This document shows positions 1 through 7,636 of a stretch of DNA of 23,632 nt, one piece after another (within the stretch, counting starts at the first letter, position 1; every line of letters begins with the position of its first letter). Both the position numbers and the translations under genes were made by a program. This DNA is from JALJPB01 sp963933115 (GTDB lineage: Bacteria > Pseudomonadota > Gammaproteobacteria > Enterobacterales > Alteromonadaceae), in contig CAWVSL010000043.1 of the NCBI GenBank assembly GCA_963933115.1, forward strand, positions 1 to 23,632, read 5' to 3'. The notes under the pieces are model-generated. The model saw nothing but the letters and a program-made list of their open reading frames with translations, was not told the DNA's origin and searched no databases.

Positions 1-100
1 GCTTTATTTGAACTCCCGTTTTTTATGCAAAGGATAAGGTATTAGCTCAGTCTAGTAATAAAACTACAGGTGTTATTCTCTTTAGTTGAAAACTGAGTAT

Positions 101-130
101 TTGTACAGTACTTGTGGACAGTTGTATGAT
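101..130 (+). promoter_or_regulatory. Possible promoter for rmuC
   Basis: A -35-like TTGTAC (101-106) and a -10-like TATGAT (125-130) are separated by 18 bases, about 65 bases before the rmuC start. Four of six and five of six positions match the sigma-70 consensus. Nothing else is recognisable in bases 1-194. In an AT-rich genome such matches occur by chance, so this is tentative. Confidence 0.3.
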
Positions 131-194
131 TAGATGTCAGGATAACCTTATGTATTGCTAGCGCAAATTTAATCTATTCAATAATTGGTAGCCT

Positions 195-1571
195 ATGAAT
201 TTCTCACTCGATGATAATTTGTTTTTAACACTTATCCTAATAACAAGTTTACTAAGTTTAGTTTTATTTGTTGTTTTAATTGCTTGGCTAAAAGTGAATG
301 AATTAATTAAAAACCAACAGAAACACGTGTCTATGCAAGAAGTGATGTTGTCTAAATATACATTGGCAACCGAGATGAATGATAAATATCAACTCCACCA
401 ACAACAACAAGATACCTTAAATCATCAACATATTGCTCAGCAGCAAAGTGAATTAAGAACCTATTTTGAACAACAAATGGCCGATTTACGTATTAAATTA
501 CTCAGACAAATGAGTGAACAAAAAGATAACCTCACTGAAAGTTTAAATAAAGCAACACAAGCTAACCGAGAAGAGTTAAGTCAGTCTTTATTAGCTAATG
601 CTGAGCAGTTGTCTAAGCGCATGAATGAGTTAACCGCAACAACTAAGCAAGAGTTGACTGAAATTAGTAAGCAAGTAGAGCAGCGATTAGCTGAAGGGTT
701 TGATAAAACAACTAAAACTTTTACTGATATTTTAAAACGCTTGGCACTGATTGATGATGCGCAGAAAAAAATAACGGAGCTTTCTACTAATGTGGTAAGT
801 TTACAAGAGGTATTAGCGGATAAACGTTCTCGTGGCGCTTTTGGTGAGGTACAGCTCAATGCTTTAATCAGAAATGTACTACCCGAACAAAGTTTTTCGC
901 TTCAGCACACCTTATCAAATGGAAAAATTGCTGACTGTATTTTATTTCTACCTTCCCCCACCGGCAATGTCGTTATTGACTCAAAGTTCCCACTAGAGAG
1001 TTATCGTAAAATGGCTGATAACCAGTTAGGGAACCATGACAGAAAAACGGCTGAACGCCAATTTAAAGTAGATATTAAGAAACATATTAATGATATCAGT
1101 GATAAGTATTTAATCGATAATGAGACTGCTGATGGTGCGGTAATGTTTATTCCTGCTGAAGCTATTTTTGCTGAAATTCATGCGCATCATAGTGATTTAG
1201 TTGATTACGCTAACAAAAAACGTGTTTGGTTAACGTCACCAACCACTCTTATGGCTATTTTAACTACTGCTCGTTCAGTATTAAAAGATGAGGCAACACG
1301 CAAACAAATTCATATTATTCAAGCCCATTTATCCGAACTAGCGGTTGATTTTGATCGTTTTAAATCACGATTTGCTAATCTAGCTAAACATATAGATCAA
1401 GCGGCGACAGACGTTAAACAAATCCACACCTCAGCGGATAAAATTACTAACCGATTTGAAAAAATAGAACAAGTAGACTTGGTTGAAGAAAAACAAGAAA
1501 TAAAAAAACCAACAGAGGAGGTTGCTGATATTGACCGCACAAATGATAATTCAGTTAGCCTTGTAAATTAG
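195..1571 (+). CDS. rmuC: DNA recombination protein RmuC
   Basis: A 458-residue protein of the RmuC family, membrane-anchored putative nuclease-like proteins that limit DNA rearrangements at inverted repeats. Residues about 10-33 form one transmembrane helix, followed by a long Gln/Glu/Lys-rich coiled coil (about 40-190). The conserved RmuC domain covers about 195-420, with the typical stretches SRGAFGEVQL, VVIDSKFPLESY and MFIPAEAIFAE. The C-terminal tail (about 425-458) is acidic and low in complexity, as is common in the family. Length is normal. The ATG start has only a weak Shine-Dalgarno sequence (GGTAGCCT) but it includes the whole membrane anchor. The gene appears monocistronic; its convergent neighbour is a transporter. 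The biochemical activity of the family is known mostly by inference. Confidence 0.93.
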   Translation: MNFSLDDNLFLTLILITSLLSLVLFVVLIAWLKVNELIKNQQKHVSMQEVMLSKYTLATEMNDKYQLHQQQQDTLNHQHIAQQQSELRTYFEQQMADLRIKLLRQMSEQKDNLTESLNKATQANREELSQSLLANAEQLSKRMNELTATTKQELTEISKQVEQRLAEGFDKTTKTFTDILKRLALIDDAQKKITELSTNVVSLQEVLADKRSRGAFGEVQLNALIRNVLPEQSFSLQHTLSNGKIADCILFLPSPTGNVVIDSKFPLESYRKMADNQLGNHDRKTAERQFKVDIKKHINDISDKYLIDNETADGAVMFIPAEAIFAEIHAHHSDLVDYANKKRVWLTSPTTLMAILTTARSVLKDEATRKQIHIIQAHLSELAVDFDRFKSRFANLAKHIDQAATDVKQIHTSADKITNRFEKIEQVDLVEEKQEIKKPTEEVADIDRTNDNSVSLVN

Positions 1572-1616
1572 CTTTGAGGATAAACTTTACCTAGAATTAA
1601 AAAATGTCCTAAACAG

Positions 1617-1637
1617 AACCAGCCATAACGACTGGTT
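1617..1637. terminator. Possible bidirectional hairpin between rmuC and the symporter gene
   Basis: AACCAG (1617-1622) and CTGGTT (1632-1637) form a 6-bp stem with a 9-base loop, followed on the plus strand by TTAATAATAG. It lies between two convergent genes, where a shared terminator is expected. The stem is short and the T-tract poor, so confidence is low. Confidence 0.3.
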
Positions 1638-1662
1638 TAATAATAGTTTAAGTTAGAAAGAT

Positions 1663-3000
1663 CTAAGTCAAAAATGCAATGTTGATAAAGACAATAACTA
1701 AAAGGATAGGGCATACATAGCGTAAATAATTAGCAACGTACGTTAACCATCTATCACTATCTAAATGTGCTTTATCACTAAGTTTATTACCCCTTTTCCA
1801 TATCCAGCCGATAACAATAAAGTAAAACAAACACATTAATGGCTGCATTATAGTGGTTAACACCATAATGACTAAGCTAAACAAGACATCAAAAAATGCG
1901 ACTAATGTCATACTAGCGATCAATATAATTCCTGATATTAACCACGTTGCTTTAGAACGTGACATGGCTTTATCTTCAACTAGATAGGCCACAGGCACTT
2001 CGGTTGTTGAAATGGTTGAGGTTAGTGCAGCAATCGATAATAAAGAGAAAAAGCTAAATGAAACAACTAACCCGATATTGCCCATCGACTGAAATAACGA
2101 GGGTAATATTTGAAAAATCAGCTGGCCTTCACCAATTAGCTTATTATCAATAAATACTTGCTGTCCCGCATGTTGGGCAACGAAAAGTGCTGGGATAATT
2201 AACAAGCCAGCCATGAAAGCTATAAAAGTATCAAGGGCGGCAATTGATATAACCAACTTACCTATATCTTTATCTTTTTTCATGTAAGAGCCATAAACCA
2301 TCATGCCGCCTACGCCGATAGATAGAGAGAAAAATGCTTGCCCCATGGCTGAAAGAATTAATTTGGGTTCAGTAATTTGATTAAAGTCAGGGATCAAATA
2401 AAGTGCTAACCCTTCCGATGCCCCTTCTTGTTGTAGAATGTAAATTATTAATCCGACCAACATGACTAATAATACAGGCATTAACCGTGCGGACCATTTT
2501 TCAATACCTGCATGAACACCTTGATGAATAATAAGCGCGCCAAGGATAATGAAAATAGGGGTGAAAACAACATTTCTTAAAGTACTTGAGGTCGATAACC
2601 AGTTTGCGATATCAATAAAACCAAAGAGTTCTGTAACTGCTGCCAGTGCATGGGAAAGCATCCAACCAGCAACTATGGTATAAAAACTTAACATCATCAT
2701 AGCGCCAATTAGCCCAATGATACCTGCTGTACGACCAACCCTTGGAATACTTTCTTTACACGCTTGAGCTAAAGCGCCTACTGGATTTTTTTGTGCTTGA
2801 TTACCGATATATATTTCAGCGTATAGTGCGGGTAAAGCTAATAAGAGCATGACCAATAAATAAACGACTAAAAATGCGCCTCCACCATTATTTGCCGCTT
2901 GAGTTGGGAATCCCCAAATGTTGCCTAAACCAATAGCAGAACCTGCTGCGGCTAAGACAAAACCGATACGGGAATGAAAAGAATCTCTTTGAATTGACAT
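1663..3000 (-). CDS. Sodium-dependent transporter, neurotransmitter:sodium symporter (NSS/SNF) family
   Basis: A 445-residue polytopic inner-membrane protein of the LeuT/MhsT fold, expected to import an amino acid or related small solute with Na+. The family signature is at the N terminus: GSAIGLGNIWGFP (20-32), the unwound part of TM1 that binds Na+ and substrate, then QAANNGGGAF. About 11 hydrophobic helices follow, matching the 11-TM bacterial members rather than the 12-TM LeuT. Residue 30 is Gly where most relatives have Arg (LeuT Arg30, part of the external gate); see findings. The substrate cannot be read from sequence. The ATG at 3000 gives the standard N terminus just before TM1, although I see no clear Shine-Dalgarno sequence. 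The gene is transcribed alone, convergent with rmuC. Confidence 0.93.
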   Translation of the reverse strand: MSIQRDSFHSRIGFVLAAAGSAIGLGNIWGFPTQAANNGGGAFLVVYLLVMLLLALPALYAEIYIGNQAQKNPVGALAQACKESIPRVGRTAGIIGLIGAMMMLSFYTIVAGWMLSHALAAVTELFGFIDIANWLSTSSTLRNVVFTPIFIILGALIIHQGVHAGIEKWSARLMPVLLVMLVGLIIYILQQEGASEGLALYLIPDFNQITEPKLILSAMGQAFFSLSIGVGGMMVYGSYMKKDKDIGKLVISIAALDTFIAFMAGLLIIPALFVAQHAGQQVFIDNKLIGEGQLIFQILPSLFQSMGNIGLVVSFSFFSLLSIAALTSTISTTEVPVAYLVEDKAMSRSKATWLISGIILIASMTLVAFFDVLFSLVIMVLTTIMQPLMCLFYFIVIGWIWKRGNKLSDKAHLDSDRWLTYVANYLRYVCPILLVIVFINIAFLT

Positions 3001-3173
3001 ATATTGTAAGGTTACTGTTTTTATTTACTTTTGATTTTACCTAGTTAGGCACTGTTAAGAAAGTTTTTAAAAATTTAATATAACTCAACATTGCCAGTTT
3101 ACCTTTTAATTATTGTGATTTAACCCCATATAGCTTCGAAGAGATGAACAATAAGTTAGTGAGAGAGTCAACT

Positions 3174-3338
3174 ATGTCGAAGTATCAACGTATTCCAGTA
3201 GGCACATATCAACCAAAGTTAACTTTTTTTGGGTGTGACAAGACCGAGCAATCAGCCGTTATTTTAGGACATCACCCTATGAATGCTCTTGGTGAAGTGT
3301 TAATGACTTATCCTTATACTTATCAAGGGTTAAGTTAA
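3174..3338 (+). CDS. Small uncharacterised protein (54 aa) coupled to the ion channel gene
   Basis: I do not recognise this protein. The likely start is ATG 3174, because AGAGAG lies 6 bases upstream; an in-frame ATG at 3144 has a purine run directly against it and is less likely. The product is 54 residues, without a signal peptide or transmembrane helix. It has one Cys (FFGCDKTEQ), an HHPMN motif, and a Tyr/Pro-rich C terminus (TYPYTYQGLS). Its stop codon ends 2 bases before the channel start codon, so the two genes are almost certainly co-transcribed and probably translationally coupled. It could be a channel accessory factor or only a leader peptide. Coding status rests on the ribosome-binding site and the tight spacing. 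Confidence 0.6.
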   Translation: MSKYQRIPVGTYQPKLTFFGCDKTEQSAVILGHHPMNALGEVLMTYPYTYQGLS

Positions 3339-3340
3339 TT

Positions 3341-4177
3341 ATGGCAACACTTATTTATCGCGCTCAACGGCGCTTAAAAAAAATTGATAGTAGTAAAATA
3401 TTTCAAGGCGCCGTAATTGTTGTTATTTTATTATCTGCATTATTAATTGGTGTTAAAACACATAACTTACCTGAAAACGTTATCTCATTATTAACTTTTT
3501 TTGATCATGCAATAACGGTATTTTTTGTTATTGAAATCACGATTCGCTTTTTAGCTTATCGTAACAAAAAAGAATTTATCAAAAGTGGCTGGAACATTTT
3601 TGATTTAGTCATTGTTATAGGCAGTTTGATTCCTGCAGGCGGAACGGGTGTATTACTAGCAAGGCTTCTTCGTGTGTTTCGAGTTTTACGTTTAGTATCA
3701 ATGGTGCCTGAATTACGTATTTTAATTAATGCTTTGCTTAAGTCGATTCCTCGTATGGGCTACATTGTCTTACTGATGTTTGTTATTTTTTATATTTATG
3801 CGGCTATCGGTAGCATGATATTTGATCAAATTAATGAGGTTTTATGGGGGGATGTTTCTATCGCAATGTTAACCCTTTTTAGAGTGGCGACTTTTGAAGA
3901 TTGGACCGACGTGATGTATGAGACTATGGCGGTGTATCCGATGAGTTGGATTTATTATCTAAGCTTTATTTTTTTAACGGCGTTTATTTTTTTGAATATG
4001 ATGGTTGGTACGGTGTTGGAAGTCATGGGTCAAGAGCATGAAAACTACCGAGCATCGCTTCATGGAGAAACGTCTGATGGTGGCGAACATGCTAGTCGAG
4101 CACAAATTGATAAACTAGAAGCTGAACTTGTTGAAATTAAAATGCTACTTTTAAAACAAGCCGAAAAAACAGTATGA
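3341..4177 (+). CDS. Voltage-gated cation channel, bacterial Nav/Cav (NaChBac-like) family
   Basis: A 278-residue single-domain six-helix channel that should assemble as a homotetramer. Visible parts: S1 (about 21-38), S2 (52-70), S3 (84-98), and S4 with arginines every third residue (R108, R111, R114, R117), the voltage sensor. S5 covers about 139-161, the pore helix and filter 172-190, and S6 201-226. The C terminus (about 252-275) is a heptad-patterned coiled coil like the tetramerisation helix of NaChBac. The filter reads T184-F-E-D-W-T-D190, aligning with TLESWSM of NavAb but with Asp at 187 and 190; this resembles the engineered calcium-selective CavAb filter (TLDDWSD). Ion selectivity is therefore uncertain and may favour Ca2+. 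The start lies 2 bases after the small upstream gene. Family assignment is firm; selectivity is inference. Confidence 0.9.
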   Translation: MATLIYRAQRRLKKIDSSKIFQGAVIVVILLSALLIGVKTHNLPENVISLLTFFDHAITVFFVIEITIRFLAYRNKKEFIKSGWNIFDLVIVIGSLIPAGGTGVLLARLLRVFRVLRLVSMVPELRILINALLKSIPRMGYIVLLMFVIFYIYAAIGSMIFDQINEVLWGDVSIAMLTLFRVATFEDWTDVMYETMAVYPMSWIYYLSFIFLTAFIFLNMMVGTVLEVMGQEHENYRASLHGETSDGGEHASRAQIDKLEAELVEIKMLLLKQAEKTV

Positions 4178-4476
4178 AAACTCATTATTAATAAATAATC
4201 TATACAATAGTAAAATAGAGAGAGTCTACTATGTCAATAAGAGCGAAGTTATTTTAATTAAAGACCAATAAAAAAAGGGAACACTTAAGACGAAAAATAT
4301 GTGATTTAAGTGATTAGCTTGGTTGTAATTATAACAACACGTGCTTTTGGATTAATAAATAGCTAAAGGGAGACTAGTTAGCTACGCATTTATTTTATTA
4401 GCATAAATTTTGTTGACACTATTTCATTGAAATGAGGATAATAGCTTTTTAGTTACCCTCGGTAAAAACCTTAAAT
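4178..4476. other. Intergenic region between channel gene and rsuA
   Basis: About 300 bases without a supported gene. The sequence at 4218-4235 repeats, with one mismatch, the ribosome-binding-site/start region of the small gene at 3161-3178. Its ATG (4231) opens only an 8-codon frame. I see no strong terminator hairpin after the channel gene. The right end carries a good sigma-70 promoter, listed separately. Confidence 0.5.
4413..4442 (+). promoter_or_regulatory. Sigma-70 promoter for rsuA
   Basis: A perfect -35 TTGACA (4413-4418) and a near-consensus -10 GATAAT (4437-4442) are separated by 18 bases. They lie 34 bases before the rsuA start codon, in the right orientation. This is the clearest promoter in the window by eye. 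Confidence 0.6.
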
Positions 4477-5181
4477 ATGCGCCTCGATAAATTCATCTGT
4501 AAAAGTACCGAACTGACCCGTAATGAAGCAAAAGGCTTACTAAAAAAAGGTGAGGTAAGAGTTAACGGTGAAATTATAAAAAATCCTGCAACCCAAGTGC
4601 ATGAAAATAATACCATTACAGTAGATGGTATTGCGCTTCAAGCACGGACATCACGCTACATTATGATGAATAAACCCCTTGATACTATTTGTTCAAATGT
4701 CGATGAAAACTATCCTTCTTTATTACATTTAATCTATGTTGATAAAGCTTTTGACTTGCACATTGCTGGTCGGCTAGATGTTGATACCACAGGATTAGTA
4801 TTAATTACCGATGATGGACGCTGGTCACATAATATTATTTCTCCAAAAAAGCTTTGTAAAAAAACTTATCGCGTTTCATTAAGAGACCCACTAGATAATG
4901 ATATTATTGAACACTTTAAAAGAGGCGTGCAACTTCAAGGAGAAACTTCATTAACACAACCAGCTGAATTAATATTAGTCAGTGAATGTAACGATAAAAA
5001 AGAAGTTTTATTAACGATTACCGAAGGGAAATATCATCAAGTTAAACGGATGTTTGCTGCCGTATATAATAAGGTGGTTGGTTTGCATCGAGAACAGATT
5101 GGTGACATTGTTTTACCTAGTAATTTAGTACTCGGCCAATGGCGATATTTAACTGAAGAAGAAGTGAACTCAGTTACATAG
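4477..5181 (+). CDS. rsuA: 16S rRNA pseudouridine(516) synthase RsuA
   Basis: A 234-residue enzyme that isomerises uridine 516 of 16S rRNA to pseudouridine. An S4 RNA-binding domain occupies about 1-48 (MRLDKFI..., then GEVRVNGEIIKNP). The catalytic domain has the RsuA/RluA motif AGRLDVDTTGL, with the catalytic Asp at residue 101. Further conserved stretches are CKKTYRV, EGKYHQVKRMFAAV (binding/active-site region) and LHREQIG. E. coli RsuA has the same order and nearly the same length (about 231), including VQLxxExxLTxPA, which separates it from RluB, RluE and RluF. ATG 4477 gives the canonical N terminus, though the Shine-Dalgarno sequence is weak. It stands alone with its own promoter. Confidence 0.93.
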   Translation: MRLDKFICKSTELTRNEAKGLLKKGEVRVNGEIIKNPATQVHENNTITVDGIALQARTSRYIMMNKPLDTICSNVDENYPSLLHLIYVDKAFDLHIAGRLDVDTTGLVLITDDGRWSHNIISPKKLCKKTYRVSLRDPLDNDIIEHFKRGVQLQGETSLTQPAELILVSECNDKKEVLLTITEGKYHQVKRMFAAVYNKVVGLHREQIGDIVLPSNLVLGQWRYLTEEEVNSVT

Positions 5182-5297
5182 TTTACTCTATTATAACATT
5201 GCAAAGCCCAATAAATTGTCACTTGGTGATAATCATTAATGCTAAAAGCAATCGAACACTAAACCTCACTTAAGCATAAGGATAACCAATACTATTT

Positions 5298-7115
5298 ATG
5301 TTATTACCAGTTAATAATCACGCCTTATCAATTCTTAAAAACACCTTTGGTTATGATGACTTTAGAGGTCAGCAAGCTGATATTATTAGCCAAGTCATTG
5401 CTGGTGAAGATGTCTTAGTGTTAATGCCAACCGGTGGTGGGAAATCATTATGTTACCAAATACCAGCGCTAGTTCGCCAAGGTGTTGGTGTGGTGATCTC
5501 ACCCTTAATTGCGTTAATGCAGAACCAAGTGGATGCTTTAGCTCAGTTAGGACTTAATGCTCGTTTTCTTAATTCAACGTTAACGAGTGCACAAGTCGTT
5601 GATATTGAGCAGCAGCTTCTAAAGGGGCATATAGATATGCTTTATATTGCCCCTGAACGATTAATTCAGTCTCGAACATTATCATTATTTTCAAAATTAA
5701 AGATTTCACTATTTGCTATTGATGAAGCTCACTGTGTATCACAATGGGGCCATGACTTTCGTAGTGATTATTTACATCTGGATTTACTTGCTAAGCAGTT
5801 TCCTAGCGTGCCGAGAATGGCCTTAACAGCGACAGCTAATGAGCAAACAAAACAAGAGATTATTTCTCGTTTACAACTCGAAAAGGCTAAGAAATATGTT
5901 TCTGGTTTTGACCGCCCTAATATTCAATATCGTATTAGTCATAAAGACAATGTAAAAAAACAATTACTGAACTTTATTAAACACTGTCATGAAAATGATA
6001 GTGGTATTATTTATTGTTTATCACGTAAGCGAGTTGAGAGCTTTGCAGACTATTTATCTCAGCAAGGTTTTACAGCCTTGCCCTATCACGCTGGCCTATC
6101 ACCCGATATAAGAGAGCTTCATCAAAAACGTTTTTTACGTGAAGACAATATTATTATTGTTGCCACTATTGCTTTTGGTATGGGTATAGACAAACCTGAT
6201 GTTAGGTTTGTTGCTCATATTGACTTACCTAAATCGATAGAAGCTTATTACCAAGAAACGGGTAGGGCAGGTCGAGATGGTTTACCTTCTACTGCCTGGA
6301 TGATTTATGGTCTGCAGGATGTTGTTTTTCTGAAAAAAATGATGCAAGAGTCACAAGGTGATCAGCAATTTAAACAGGCTGAACGTAATAAATTAGATGC
6401 TATTTTAGGAATGTGTGAAGTCACAAGCTGTAGACGTAAAGTGTTACTCAATTATTTTAACGAACAAGCTAGTGGACATTGTGGTAATTGTGATAATTGC
6501 CTTAATCCAGTTGAAACATGGGACGGTGCTGTTGCCGCTCAAAAAGCATTGTCGACTGTTTACCGAAGTGAACAGCGTTTTGGTGTTATTCACCTTATTG
6601 ATATTTTAGTGGGTGCAAATACTCAGAAAATCAAACAGTTTGGTCATCAAAACCTATCTACTTTTGGTATCGGAAAAGAGCTTAATGCCAATACATGGCG
6701 AAGTGTCTTTCGTCAATTGGTCGTGAGGGGTTATTTATCTGTTGATGTCGATAATTATGGCGCATTAAAACTTTGTGATAGTTGCCGGCCGTTGTTAAAT
6801 GGTCAACAAGGATTAGAACTTCGTAAAGATGTTAGCCAAGCCATTGCATTAGGAAAAACTAAAGCTAAAAAACAAAAGGTAGCTATTGAAGAGTTTGATA
6901 TGCCACTGTGGATAAAACTTAAAACATGCCGTAAACGTTTAGCTGATGAGAACAATGTGCCTGCATTTGTAGTCTTTAGTGACGCAACTTTGCAAGAAAT
7001 GCTAACTCGTCAACCCCAAAATAAACAACAAATGCTAGCAATCTCGGGTGTTGGCATAACTAAGTTTGAACGCTTCGGTATACACTTCTTAAATGTTCTG
7101 ACTTTTAGCCCTTAA
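5298..7115 (+). CDS. recQ: ATP-dependent DNA helicase RecQ
   Basis: A 605-residue 3'-5' DNA helicase of the RecF pathway, acting in recombination and replication-fork repair. Visible in order: Walker A TGGGKS (45-50), DEAH box (142-145) followed by the RecQ aromatic loop CVSQWGHDFR, and helicase C-terminal motifs AFGMGIDKPDVR and QETGRAGRDG. The zinc-binding RecQ-Ct domain has C378, C395, C398 and C401, the same spacing as E. coli RecQ. A winged helix and a C-terminal HRDC domain (about 530-605, ending ISGVGITKFERFG) complete it. Length and domains match full RecQ, not a truncated form. The start at 5298 precedes the expected motif 0 (FGYDDFRGQQ) by the usual distance. No downstream partner is seen. 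Confidence 0.96.
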   Translation: MLLPVNNHALSILKNTFGYDDFRGQQADIISQVIAGEDVLVLMPTGGGKSLCYQIPALVRQGVGVVISPLIALMQNQVDALAQLGLNARFLNSTLTSAQVVDIEQQLLKGHIDMLYIAPERLIQSRTLSLFSKLKISLFAIDEAHCVSQWGHDFRSDYLHLDLLAKQFPSVPRMALTATANEQTKQEIISRLQLEKAKKYVSGFDRPNIQYRISHKDNVKKQLLNFIKHCHENDSGIIYCLSRKRVESFADYLSQQGFTALPYHAGLSPDIRELHQKRFLREDNIIIVATIAFGMGIDKPDVRFVAHIDLPKSIEAYYQETGRAGRDGLPSTAWMIYGLQDVVFLKKMMQESQGDQQFKQAERNKLDAILGMCEVTSCRRKVLLNYFNEQASGHCGNCDNCLNPVETWDGAVAAQKALSTVYRSEQRFGVIHLIDILVGANTQKIKQFGHQNLSTFGIGKELNANTWRSVFRQLVVRGYLSVDVDNYGALKLCDSCRPLLNGQQGLELRKDVSQAIALGKTKAKKQKVAIEEFDMPLWIKLKTCRKRLADENNVPAFVVFSDATLQEMLTRQPQNKQQMLAISGVGITKFERFGIHFLNVLTFSP

Positions 7116-7204
7116 AGTTAGATTCAGATATTTATTGTTTTTATTGATTTTTTGAGAGATAGGTCTAGATTTAAAGTATAAAAATTAAATTTACTTGGCT
7201 TTAG

Positions 7205-7224
7205 TTTGGTTTGGTTTGGTTTGG
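7205..7224. repeat. Pentanucleotide microsatellite (TTTGG)x4
   Basis: Four perfect TTTGG units in a row, preceded by a related GGCTTTAG. Such short tandem repeats can change length by replication slippage. Here it lies about 410 bases from the nearest downstream start codon, so any effect on expression is speculative. Confidence 0.85.
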
Positions 7225-7410
7225 TAATTAAAACTGCTTTATTTTGAAATAGTTTTAATTAAATTTGACTTACTACGAAGATATTAGTAAAACATACCTC
7301 GGCAATATTTTATAGTCATTTTAAGGCGTTTTGTTTAAGTAATAATCAAAAAAGACCATAAACACATCTTTTCTACAAAATGTAATTAAGATTTTAGATG
7401 ATATTTTTTA

Positions 7411-7446
7411 TTTATTACTTATTTTATTACTTATTTAGTTACTACT
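7411..7446. repeat. 12-base tandem repeat (two perfect, one degenerate copy)
   Basis: TTTATTACTTAT occurs twice head to tail (7411-7422 and 7423-7434), followed by TTAGTTACTACT as a weaker third copy. The AT-rich sequence could be bent or easily melted. No function is assigned. Confidence 0.7.
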
Positions 7447-7492
7447 CTTTTATTTTGAGGGTAATAATTAAGCTGTCTTTTAACGTCACGTC

Positions 7493-7521
7493 TTGACAGA
7501 CTGTCTGTCATTTGGGAATAT
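7493..7521 (+). promoter_or_regulatory. Candidate promoter with overlapping palindromic operator for the TonB2 operon
   Basis: A perfect -35 TTGACA (7493-7498) overlaps TGACAGACTGTCTGTCA (7494-7510), two 7-base inverted arms around a CTG centre. With a 17-base spacer the -10 would be GAATAT (7516-7521), a poor match. The size, symmetry and overlap with the -35 box are typical of a repressor site such as those bound by TetR-family proteins, but no regulator gene is nearby. It is about 115 bases before the DUF3450 gene start. Confidence 0.45.
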
Positions 7522-7565
7522 TGCTTAGATTCATTTTAGATAAATATAAATATAAAATTAAACAA

Positions 7566-7597
7566 GTAACAATTTGTACAAATTGCGGTAACAATTT
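7566..7597. repeat. 16-base palindrome within a 22-base-spaced direct repeat in the operon leader
   Basis: CAATTTGTACAAATTG (7570-7585) is a perfect palindrome. It also overlaps a direct repeat GTAACAATTT at 7566-7575 and 7588-7597, spaced by 22 bases, about two helical turns. Both sit 40-70 bases before the first start codon, in the probable untranslated leader, and could bind a dimeric regulator. Inference only. Confidence 0.4.
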
Positions 7598-7636
7598 TAT
7601 TTGTTATCAAAGTTAAACAGAATATGGTTGGGAACT

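Larger units (their letters stand above)
7116..7636. other. 520-base AT-rich intergenic region before the TonB2 operon
   Basis: No convincing gene on either strand. It contains a pentanucleotide repeat (7205-7224), a 12-base tandem duplication with a degenerate third copy (7411-7446), a 17-base near-perfect palindrome overlapping a TTGACA box (7493-7510), and a 16-base perfect palindrome inside a direct repeat (7566-7597). I could not find a recQ terminator with a good stem. The gap is long for this window, which suggests a complex control region for the operon downstream. Confidence 0.6.

Noticed and set aside
581..859. Minus-strand open frame within rmuC
   Set aside because: It lies inside a strong conserved gene, has no recognisable domain and no ribosome-binding site.
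7601..7636. Upstream TTG start for the DUF3450 gene
   Set aside because: It adds 12 residues before a complete signal peptide beginning at ATG 7637 and would overlap the leader palindrome region closely.
7116..7636. Fur box upstream of the TonB2 operon
   Set aside because: Only loose GATAAATATAAAT-like AT-rich sequence near 7540 was seen, which does not fit the inverted-repeat Fur consensus well enough.
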